Assembly (NCBI GenBank): GCA_021845325.1
Contig: JAKBRR010000125.1
Coordinates: forward strand, 1 to 6,053
Source: Thermoplasmata archaeon
Lineage (GTDB): Archaea; Thermoplasmatota; Thermoplasmata; Thermoplasmatales; Thermoplasmataceae
Length of the DNA stretch: 6,053 bases
Reading direction: 5' to 3'
The notes under the pieces are model-generated. The model did not search any database, had not been told where the DNA came from, and saw only the letters and a program-made list of their open reading frames with translations. Every line of letters starts with the position of its first letter. Position 1 is the stretch's first letter. Positions 1 to 5,233 of this stretch are shown here, in pieces. Made by a program: the position numbers and the translations under genes.

Positions 1-41
1 GAAAAAAAGCTCTGAATACTTAAGAGGGGTTTGGGTTTATA

Positions 42-140
42 TTAAAACGCCATTCTTGATGCCTTTTCAAATCGATTCAATAATCTCTCTCTAAGGTTAG
101 GAATATGGTTAAATGTTACTTTTGATACTAAATGTATGAC
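42..140 (-). pseudogene. Possible C-terminal fragment of a broken gene
   Basis: This is an open minus-strand frame of 32 codons ending in TAA at 44-42, with no usable start codon; a TAA lies directly upstream at 143-141. The translation looks protein-like, with a run NLRERLLNRFEKASRMAF just before the stop, rich in Arg, Glu and Leu and probably helical. I do not recognise the family. It could be the tail of a transposase or other gene truncated when the neighbouring R-M operon arrived, or it could be chance. It overlaps the longest possible reading of the plus-strand regulator, whose real start is probably further in. Confidence 0.25.
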
Positions 141-173
141 TTATTTATAAGATATTTTTGTAAGTCAAATAAA

Positions 174-181
174 TTTAAATA
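174..181 (+). promoter_or_regulatory. TATA box of the R-M operon promoter
   Basis: TTTAAATA matches the archaeal TATA consensus exactly, with an A-rich stretch (AAATAAA, 167-173) where a TFB recognition element would lie. Its centre is about 32 bp before the ATG at 210, so a start of transcription 24-27 bp downstream would fall near 202-205 and leave a leader of only a few bases. Short or absent leaders are common for first genes of archaeal operons. Confidence 0.6.
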
Positions 182-184
182 TAA

Positions 185-196
185 TGATGATCATCA
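185..196. promoter_or_regulatory. 12-bp palindrome, candidate operator
   Basis: TGATGATCATCA is a perfect 12-bp palindrome lying between the TATA box and the predicted transcription start. A protein bound here would be expected to block transcription initiation. The first gene of the operon is a small winged-helix protein, which makes this its natural candidate operator. The palindrome is seen directly; the binding partner is inferred. Confidence 0.45.
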
Positions 197-209
197 GGTA
201 TCATTTGAA

Positions 210-437
210 ATGGTTAATATAGAAATTACCGAGAAAATTCTTAAAGCGCTTGAAAGTGAAGCGCTATATATAACACAAATATCAGAGAAGACATCATTAT
301 CAAAAAATACAGTTGGAAAATATGTTGATATATTATCAGCTGCTGGCAAAGTTAAAGTAGTGAAATATGCAAATACCAAATTGGTAAGTCTAAATAAGAT
401 GGCAAACCCTACACATAAAAGGTGGCAAAATGAATAA
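210..437 (+). CDS. Small winged-helix transcriptional regulator, first gene of R-M operon
   Basis: The 75-residue protein is almost entirely one winged helix-turn-helix domain. A first helix (EITEKILKALESE) is followed by the HTH: YITQISEKTSLS, then the recognition helix KNTVGKYVDILSAAGK. A short two-strand wing (VKVVKYANTKLVSL) and a basic tail complete it. This layout fits ArsR/MarR-like regulators; it is not the Cro-like fold of classical R-M controller proteins, but the position is the same. I chose ATG 210 because the TATA box and palindrome lie just upstream and the domain begins there. An in-frame ATG at 132 would add 26 residues of low-complexity sequence and put the promoter inside the gene. 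The stop overlaps the next gene by 8 bp, so the two are probably translationally coupled. Likely role: timing or repression of the R-M genes. No effector-binding part is visible. Confidence 0.72.
   Translation: MVNIEITEKILKALESEALYITQISEKTSLSKNTVGKYVDILSAAGKVKVVKYANTKLVSLNKMANPTHKRWQNE
421..425 (+). promoter_or_regulatory. Ribosome binding site of the first methyltransferase
   Basis: GGTGG lies four bases before ATG 430, inside the end of the regulator gene. It supports the chosen start and coupled translation. Confidence 0.6.
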
Positions 438-2007
438 CTTTGTGGAGGATTTAACTCTTAAAAGTTACTTTTCCAATGTTGAGAAACATCCATCATTATT
501 GGGTATCGAAAAGAAAGATCTTGGAGCTTATTATACAGATTATCACATTGTAAAATATATTTTGGATAGTCTAGATATTGATAGAGACTCTTACATTCTT
601 GACCCATCATGTGGCTGTGGGTCATTCATATTCCCATTATTCCTCCGAAACTTAAGTGTAATTCCTAATAACTTAAAACAAATATATGGTATAGACATAG
701 ACAAAAGAGCTATTGACTTTACAGTTAATGCCATTTCTAATTTGCTGAAATGTGCCGATAAAGAGGAAATATCAAATCACTTCATTAATGATGATTTTAT
801 ATTCGAATCAGTAAATAAGCACGTGAATAACGTTGAATTCTCTAAAATTATAGAAAGTGGTGGATTTCACTTTATAATAGGTAATCCTCCATTCAATCTA
901 AATATTAAAAATAAGAAGTTACCAATCTTTATGAATAGTACACATAGTGAAATTGCAAAAACATCAAAAAATATCCCTATAAACTTCATCCTCAAGGGAC
1001 TTGAAATTTTAAGGAAGGGGGGCATTCTTGCATTTGTATTACCCAAGACACTTCTTTACGTTGGTAGATACAAAGAATTCAGATCGTATCTGTTGAAAAA
1101 CTTCACAATACTTAAAATTATTGACATCGGCATAAAGTTCAAAGAAGTTAGAGGTGAACAGATAATTCTGTTCATTAAAAATAATAAGCCCAGGAAGAAC
1201 TCATCCATTGAATTCTCAACTATTTCAAGAGAACCGCTATACCACTCTGAAAATTCTTTCAAGGTTAGACAAAACTACTTCAATTTAATAGGGGTTTTAC
1301 CAACAATGGCAAACGGCCAATCATACTTGTTACTTAATGAATTTATAAAGAGAAGGAGTAAATTATTAGACGCATCAGAATTGGTCGTATTTAGAGGGAT
1401 ATCACTAGGAAAACATGATTTTCAGAAAATACCTTACCACACCGACAGTGCTGTGCCCTGTAACGCATTCATCAGGGGTAAGGATATAACTAAACTAAAT
1501 CTCAAGAGCCTTACAATAGTAAATGACTCTTCACTCTTGCAATCAAAGTTGTCACAATTAAGAAAACCTAAAATTGTTACACAGAATATTTATTCATCTG
1601 AATCTGGTTTAATTTCCTATTTGGATATGCAAGGAATACCAACGGCAGAAACTGTATCTAATATATTCATAGAAGATCAGGAAAAACTGGTATATGTTTA
1701 TGCTCTCTTAAATTCAAAATTAATGAACTTTTTCCTTTCACAGTATGTTTTCTCAGGGTCTAAATTAACAATGCACGTGGATGGTTCTTATTTGCATCAG
1801 TTACCTCTAATCTGGGATACAGAAAGAGAAGAAACATCAAGACTAATCAATTTTGCCAAGAATATCAATAAAGATAACAGGAACCTTAAATTGATTTTAG
1901 ATGAAATTGATAAATTAGTTTATAGCCTGTATGGAGTCACAGACGAACAGCGCAATGTGATAGAGACAGTTATGAATAAAACATTATCCAAGAAAAGTAT
2001 GTGGTGA
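430..2007 (+). CDS. N6-adenine DNA methyltransferase (gamma class, TaqI/Eco57I-like)
   Basis: Transfers a methyl group from S-adenosylmethionine to adenine N6 in a specific DNA sequence, protecting it from the partner nuclease. The 525 residues show the gamma order: motif X GAYYT (32-36), motif I DPSCGCGSF (58-66), motif II GIDID (87-91), acidic motif III near NDDF (120-123), catalytic motif IV GNPPF (151-155), then the strand GGILAFVLPKTLL (197-209). Residues about 318-460 form a target-recognition region typical of TaqI-like enzymes: FIRGKDI (347-353), KPKIVTQNI (379-387), YALLNSKLMNFFLS (424-437) and SGSKLTMH (442-449). The C-terminal LVYSLYGVTDEQRNVIE (496-512) is also usual for this family. 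No N-terminal nuclease domain is present, so this is methylase only, not a type IIG fusion. The start has a good ribosome binding site. The next gene follows after 6 bp. The target sequence cannot be predicted. Confidence 0.93.
   Translation: MNNFVEDLTLKSYFSNVEKHPSLLGIEKKDLGAYYTDYHIVKYILDSLDIDRDSYILDPSCGCGSFIFPLFLRNLSVIPNNLKQIYGIDIDKRAIDFTVNAISNLLKCADKEEISNHFINDDFIFESVNKHVNNVEFSKIIESGGFHFIIGNPPFNLNIKNKKLPIFMNSTHSEIAKTSKNIPINFILKGLEILRKGGILAFVLPKTLLYVGRYKEFRSYLLKNFTILKIIDIGIKFKEVRGEQIILFIKNNKPRKNSSIEFSTISREPLYHSENSFKVRQNYFNLIGVLPTMANGQSYLLLNEFIKRRSKLLDASELVVFRGISLGKHDFQKIPYHTDSAVPCNAFIRGKDITKLNLKSLTIVNDSSLLQSKLSQLRKPKIVTQNIYSSESGLISYLDMQGIPTAETVSNIFIEDQEKLVYVYALLNSKLMNFFLSQYVFSGSKLTMHVDGSYLHQLPLIWDTEREETSRLINFAKNINKDNRNLKLILDEIDKLVYSLYGVTDEQRNVIETVMNKTLSKKSMW
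2003..2007 (+). promoter_or_regulatory. Ribosome binding site overlapping a stop codon
   Basis: GGTGA includes the TGA stop of the first methyltransferase and lies six bases before ATG 2014 of the second. This suggests translational coupling of the two methyltransferases. Confidence 0.55.
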
Positions 2008-2013
2008 AATTAG

Positions 2014-2826
2014 ATGGTGAAGCAAAAACTTAACACATTGAGCGGAAGTGAGTGGCTGAAATATTCTTTTAGTATTTGGCGAGATATCAAAAAGGGACCA
2101 ATAGATTATGGTGTTACCAACCCCGCCTCATACCCAGTTGAATTGCCTCAGAGACTGATAAGGATTCTAACCAACCCGGGAGAAAAGGTATTGGATCCAT
2201 TCATGGGCTCTGGGTCGACAGTTATTGCATCCATAATTGAAGGCAGAGAACCTATTGGGATTGAACTGTCAGAAAAGTTCTTCGAGGAAGCAGAGAAAAG
2301 AATAGGAATGTTGGGGTTGGAAATACTTTCCAATCCTTCGCTGCCAGTGAGATTATATAATGGTAATTCAGTCGACTTGGAGGCATTTGTTGAAAAAAAT
2401 AGCATAGATCTTTGCGTTACATCTCCACCTTACTGGGATATATTAAATAGAAAGAGGAGCGCTGACAGAAAGGAACCTATTAACTATTCTGACAGTTCTG
2501 AAGACTTAGGTAACATTTCAGATTATGAGAATTTCATTGCAAAATTATCTCAGGTCTTTTCAAAGGTTCATGCAGTGCTAAGGGGTGGTGGTTACTGTGT
2601 GGTAATAGTAATGGATATCAGGAAAGGCAGTGATTTCTTCCCATACCATTCGGATATTTCTAATTTTATGAGGGATATTGGCTTCAAATTTAAAGATATT
2701 ATAATATGGGATAGGCAGAAAGAGTATAACAGCATGAGACCTTTGGGTTATCCATACTCCTTTGTTGTGAACAAAGTACATGAATATATATTGATATTTC
2801 AAAAGAATAAAACAGAGGGTGAGTGA
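2014..2826 (+). CDS. DNA methyltransferase with SPPYWD motif (probable N4-cytosine type)
   Basis: Second SAM-dependent DNA methyltransferase of the operon. The 270 residues contain motif I DPFMGSGST (61-69), motif II GIEL (82-85) and catalytic motif IV TSPPYWD (136-142). Conserved stretches follow: DLGNISDYENF (164-174), GGGYCVVIVMDIRKG (191-205), IIIWDRQKEYNSMRPLGYP (229-247) and a terminal NKVHEYILIFQK (253-264). The SPPY form of motif IV usually goes with N4-cytosine methylation, though adenine cannot be excluded. Motif I precedes motif IV, whereas the beta class, which it otherwise resembles (note NPASYPVELPQRLI, 36-49, before motif I), has the reverse order. It therefore looks like a circularly permuted beta enzyme. 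It ends just after motif VIII with no separate target-recognition domain. The stop is followed directly, in frame, by the LAGLIDADG reading frame. Confidence 0.9.
   Translation: MVKQKLNTLSGSEWLKYSFSIWRDIKKGPIDYGVTNPASYPVELPQRLIRILTNPGEKVLDPFMGSGSTVIASIIEGREPIGIELSEKFFEEAEKRIGMLGLEILSNPSLPVRLYNGNSVDLEAFVEKNSIDLCVTSPPYWDILNRKRSADRKEPINYSDSSEDLGNISDYENFIAKLSQVFSKVHAVLRGGGYCVVIVMDIRKGSDFFPYHSDISNFMRDIGFKFKDIIIWDRQKEYNSMRPLGYPYSFVVNKVHEYILIFQKNKTEGE
2818..2822 (+). promoter_or_regulatory. Ribosome binding site without an ordinary start codon
   Basis: GGTGA sits four bases before the triplet ACG at 2827, the same spacing as GGTGG to ATG 430. No ATG, GTG or TTG in the frame of the downstream gene lies at usable distance; the first is ATG 2857, 34 bases away and without its own site. 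This decides, or at least questions, the start of the next gene. Confidence 0.45.
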
Positions 2827-2856
2827 ACGTTTCCTGAGCCACAGCTATGTTACCTT

Positions 2857-3735
2857 ATGGGAATGATAGTTGGTAAAGGAAAGATATTGAGGAAAGACGA
2901 CGGAAACACACAATTCATAATAGAATTACCACATAAGAGCCTAAGGATAAACGGTAAGGACGCATCACTTTATGTTCAGGCTAGTGTTTTGGATATTAAG
3001 GAAACTCTTGATCCCTTTATCAATACAAGAATTCAGACTAATACTTCTAAACATAGAACCATATTGAATTTCACTAAGGGTGACTCTGATATGGTAACCA
3101 AGGAAATCCTTAAGCTGATCGGGAACATGCCATCATATAAAGATATGAGAATTTCGCAGGATATATTTTCATATCCGAGTTATCTTATAAAAGAATTTTT
3201 GAAAGGCCTCGCAGATGTTACGGCACATATAAGATCTAGCAATGCTGCATACGGTGATCCATCAGGTAATAGAGTTTATATAGAGATTCCAGACAACTGG
3301 ATGCTGGTCGTCGATATTGCTAACCTGCTTAAACGAGTAGACATTCCGGTTCAGGACATTGACTGGGCACACCCTAATTTTAGGGATTCAACGCTAACAA
3401 AATACAACCAAGGAAACAAGTATTTTTGGAAAAAAGAACATCAGATAAAGATTTTCGCAGAAGAGTTTGCGTCAGTCGGGTTCAGGATTAAGCACAAGCA
3501 AGAGAGATTAAAGGAACTAGCGAATGAGAACAAAAAGAAATGGGAAGAAAGAAATCACAGGAATGGTATGTCATTAAGGGATTCTCACCACAGATTCTAC
3601 TGGCAAACAGAGGGAAAAATACGGACCAGGCCACCCCATCCAATGGAAAATGATGCATCAATTCCCTTACAAATCAGAGGGAAGCATTATGATTCATGGA
3701 AGCAGATCGCTAAGGATTTGGGATATAAAGAGTGA
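2857..3735 (+). CDS. LAGLIDADG-fold protein, probable DNA-recognition subunit of the restriction enzyme
   Basis: From ATG 2857 the protein has 292 residues; reading from ACG 2827 gives 302 and restores the first helix (CYLMGMIVGKGKI). Two LAGLIDADG-like repeats are visible: LMGMIVGKG, straddling ATG 2857, and LKGLADVTA at residues 115-123. Each is followed by the strand-rich segments expected of the fold (TQFIIELPHKSL 18-29; RVYIEIP 139-145). The eighth position, which carries the catalytic Asp in homing endonucleases, is Lys in the first repeat and Thr in the second, so this subunit probably does not cut by the usual mechanism. After the repeats come WAHPNFRD (170-177), EHQIKIFAEEF (194-204), a basic helix (about 213-235) and RGKHYDSW (274-281). 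It is not inside an intein or intron, and it lies between a methyltransferase and a PD-(D/E)XK nuclease. I infer an R-M role: sequence recognition, with cleavage by the next gene's product. A degenerate homing endonuclease is the alternative. Confidence 0.68.
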   Translation: MGMIVGKGKILRKDDGNTQFIIELPHKSLRINGKDASLYVQASVLDIKETLDPFINTRIQTNTSKHRTILNFTKGDSDMVTKEILKLIGNMPSYKDMRISQDIFSYPSYLIKEFLKGLADVTAHIRSSNAAYGDPSGNRVYIEIPDNWMLVVDIANLLKRVDIPVQDIDWAHPNFRDSTLTKYNQGNKYFWKKEHQIKIFAEEFASVGFRIKHKQERLKELANENKKKWEERNHRNGMSLRDSHHRFYWQTEGKIRTRPPHPMENDASIPLQIRGKHYDSWKQIAKDLGYKE

Positions 3736-3740
3736 GATAA

Positions 3741-4217
3741 ATGAGTGAGAGTGATCTTTATCCCGCAATAGAAGAATGGCTGAATAAATATCTGACGGAG
3801 CGATACCCACAGTATCACGTTGAGACCACTTATAAGTCATCGTCTCACACTTTAGAAAACATACTTAGGGAATACGGTATAAAATTGAACAAAGCCTATT
3901 TACTTAATATAAAGATAGACATCCTTGGGATCCTAAGTAATCATAAACATCATGAGTTAGTATTCGTTGAGGTCAAGGATGCACTTCTTACACTAAAGGA
4001 TTTGGGTCAGTTATGGGGGTACACCCAACTCATAAATCCAATAGAGTCATTCCTGATTTCTTCAAGAGGATTGGGAGTCTTATCTGATATATATAACACA
4101 CTCAAGAGGAGAGACTTATTTGTTTATGGAACAAAACAGGAAAGAACAATGAAAGCAGCTGTATGGTCAAATGCAAGCGGCTCCATTGACTACACATCCC
4201 TAATTCCACATTCATAA
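3741..4217 (+). CDS. PD-(D/E)XK nuclease, probable catalytic subunit of the restriction enzyme
   Basis: A 158-residue protein with the core of a PD-(D/E)XK nuclease. An N-terminal helix carries acidic residues (YPAIEEWLNKYL, 7-18). KIDILGIL (58-65) supplies the metal-binding Asp60, and LVFVEVKDA (73-81) supplies Glu77-x-Lys79. The following helix, LKDLGQLWGYTQL (85-97), and the strand ESFLISSRG (102-110) are typical of nucleases of this fold. All three expected active-site residues are present. It is small for a stand-alone type II enzyme and has no obvious DNA-recognition domain, which suits a partnership with the LAGLIDADG-fold protein 5 bp upstream. GAGTGA at 3730-3735, including the previous stop, can act as a weak ribosome binding site for ATG 3741. 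It is the last gene of the operon. Confidence 0.78.
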   Translation: MSESDLYPAIEEWLNKYLTERYPQYHVETTYKSSSHTLENILREYGIKLNKAYLLNIKIDILGILSNHKHHELVFVEVKDALLTLKDLGQLWGYTQLINPIESFLISSRGLGVLSDIYNTLKRRDLFVYGTKQERTMKAAVWSNASGSIDYTSLIPHS

Positions 4218-4224
4218 ATCTTTG

Positions 4225-4323
4225 ATGTTCTTTTCGCCGTATTTGAGAGAAGAAAGACTTAAAGAAATCCCTCTCTCTGTTATTGAAATCGAAAAAATTA
4301 ATCAGATATCTTGTTTAGTTTAA
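4225..4323 (+). pseudogene. Short open frame, possible gene remnant after the R-M operon
   Basis: A 32-codon frame starts at ATG 4225, 7 bp after the nuclease stop, and ends at TAA 4321. Its product (FFSPYLREERLKEIPLSVIEIEKIN and a few more residues, shown here only in part: LREERLKEIPLSVIEIEK) reads like real protein, not random AT-rich translation. IPLSVIEIEKI resembles, from memory, the opening of a small domain found in restriction-linked proteins (I believe DUF7662) that normally continues with LPxSA and a Trp-Trp motif. Neither is present here, so if real it is truncated. No strong ribosome binding site is seen. Chance is a serious alternative. Confidence 0.25.
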
Positions 4324-4415
4324 GAAGTATTTAATTTAAAATAACAAGGAAAGGAACTTATGCTTTAAATAACCAATAAAATTGATAACTTGCTTAATTT
4401 ATAGTTGATATAAAT

Positions 4416-4423
4416 TTTAAATA
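4416..4423 (+). promoter_or_regulatory. TATA-like box in intergenic region
   Basis: TTTAAATA is identical to the box of the operon promoter. Downstream lies only a 10-codon frame (ATG 4454) and then the inverted repeat, so any transcript would be short, perhaps 80 bases. In DNA this AT-rich the match may be chance. Confidence 0.2.
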
Positions 4424-4496
4424 TTTTTTATCGACCTCTTGATTAAACCAATTATGTGTCTGAATATTTCGTCAATTGTTAATACTTAATTATGTA

Positions 4497-4534
4497 ATTA
4501 CGCAAAAACTGTAAAAATTTTGTTTTTGCGCAAT
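4497..4534. terminator. Inverted repeat with T-tracts on both strands, probable bidirectional terminator
   Basis: ATTACGCAAAAAC (4497-4509) pairs with GTTTTTGCGCAAT (4522-4534): 12 of 13 positions, nine of them uninterrupted, around a 12-base loop containing AAAATTTT. It begins 3 bp past the stop of the minus-strand nuclease gene. T4-T5 tracts occur on both strands, which suits archaeal T-rich termination for two converging transcripts. The repeat is seen directly; its function is inferred. Confidence 0.45.
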
Positions 4535-4537
4535 ATT

Positions 4538-5107
4538 TCAGTAGTGACGGCTCCCCATATTCACAAACGTCTGGTCTATGATCTTGTAGCCCATTTCTCC
4601 TTCATATTTTGAAAACTCTTCCCTTTTAAATGGCTCTTTTTTAACTACTTTGGCGAAATTTATAGTATATTTGCCTATGTTCTTTCCGGTTTTGTTCATG
4701 GATGCCATGCTGACCAATTCTAATGAAGGGATTACCCATGTAGCTCCAATATATTCTGAATAGAAAGCCCACAAATAGTTTTCTCTGGGATCCCTTATTT
4801 GTAGGCCTGCAAACATACCTGCATCTTCATGTTTTACTCGTTTAGAGGTGGACTTAATCTGCAAATCTACGTATTGTGGGCCATTGCTCATGTCTCTTCT
4901 CAGTATGCAGTCGATTCCTTGATCGTCCACCAAAGGTCTATAAACATCATATCCTCTCCTTAAAAGCTCTGCTATCAAAGTATATTCCTGCCTCTCGCCA
5001 AATGATTTTAAACTCCTGTATGTAATTTTTGTCTTGTCTAATTCATCATCCTGTATCATATTTTTGTCGCCTTGATCTCTACCAGCTAAATTCTCTTCAT
5101 CAGTCAT
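4538..5107 (-). CDS. PD-(D/E)XK-type nuclease-like protein with QxK active site (Mrr/DUF4365-like)
   Basis: A 189-residue soluble protein with an acidic, probably disordered N-terminus (1-28). The core starts at FGERQEYTLIAELLRRGYDVYRP (36-58), shown here by its key residues Glu38, Glu41 and Glu47. Next come DDQGIDCIL (61-69) with Asp66 and YVDLQIKSTSK (79-89) with Gln83-x-Lys85. The E...D...QxK pattern is the variant active site seen in Mrr-like and DUF4365-type members of the nuclease superfamily. The segment NYLWAFYSEYIGATWVIP (110-127) is the usual following strand region, where such proteins handle data such as FYSE and WVIP. The family includes DNA-cleaving defence proteins, but a specific activity cannot be assigned. 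It is transcribed alone, convergent with the R-M operon and separated by 126 bp from the upstream membrane-protein gene. ATG 5107 is the longest start; Met17 (5059) is possible because the core begins later. Confidence 0.7.
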   Translation of the reverse strand: MTDEENLAGRDQGDKNMIQDDELDKTKITYRSLKSFGERQEYTLIAELLRRGYDVYRPLVDDQGIDCILRRDMSNGPQYVDLQIKSTSKRVKHEDAGMFAGLQIRDPRENYLWAFYSEYIGATWVIPSLELVSMASMNKTGKNIGKYTINFAKVVKKEPFKREEFSKYEGEMGYKIIDQTFVNMGSRHY

Positions 5108-5161
5108 TTTCTTACAGATCCTAATGAAGCAGATAGTATATGAATATATGTATTAACACCG

Positions 5162-5170
5162 AAATATAAA
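5162..5170 (-). promoter_or_regulatory. Possible TATA box for the QxK nuclease gene
   Basis: On the minus strand TTTATATTT resembles the archaeal TATA consensus and lies 55-63 bp before ATG 5107, which would give a leader of about 30 bases. A second AT-rich stretch nearer the gene (CATATAC, around 5134-5140) could instead give a leaderless transcript. The sequence does not decide between them. Confidence 0.3.
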
Positions 5171-5218
5171 CACAAAATTCTGTTACTAAAGTTTTAATTA
5201 ATAGTAGGACAGAATGCT

Positions 5219-5233
5219 AAAAAGGTGCAAAAA
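5219..5233 (-). terminator. T-tract terminator after the membrane-protein gene
   Basis: Directly after the TAA stop (5236-5234) the minus strand reads two T5 tracts, at 5233-5229 and 5223-5219, separated by GCACC. Archaeal RNA polymerase commonly stops at such T-rich tracts without a hairpin. Confidence 0.4.

Larger units (their letters stand above)
4218..4537. other. Convergent intergenic region between the R-M operon and the minus-strand nuclease gene
   Basis: About 320 very AT-rich bases. It contains the short frame at 4225-4323, a T6 tract (4424-4429) that could end plus-strand transcription, a TATA-like box TTTAAATA at 4416-4423, and the inverted repeat at 4497-4534. I see no tRNA, CRISPR repeat or insertion sequence ends in it. 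Confidence 0.6.

Noticed and set aside
82..95. CT-rich stretch similar to one at 4268-4278, as possible flanking direct repeats of the R-M cassette
   Set aside because: Only the simple CTCTCT core matches and the flanks differ, so chance is the better explanation.
132..209. ATG 132 as the start of the winged-helix regulator
   Set aside because: It would add 26 residues of AT-driven, low-complexity sequence upstream of the domain and place the TATA box and palindrome inside the gene. There is no binding site before it.
1056..1262. Minus-strand open frame within the first methyltransferase
   Set aside because: It lies entirely inside a well-supported gene in another frame and has no recognisable features.
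2148..2405. Minus-strand open frame opposite the second methyltransferase, and a similar one at 2578-2802
   Set aside because: Both are antisense to conserved methyltransferase motifs and are explained by that gene's codon pattern.
2857..3735. Intein or mobile intron carrying a homing endonuclease
   Set aside because: The LAGLIDADG-like frame follows a complete methyltransferase that ends after its last conserved motif. There are no splice-type residues or host-gene halves on either side.
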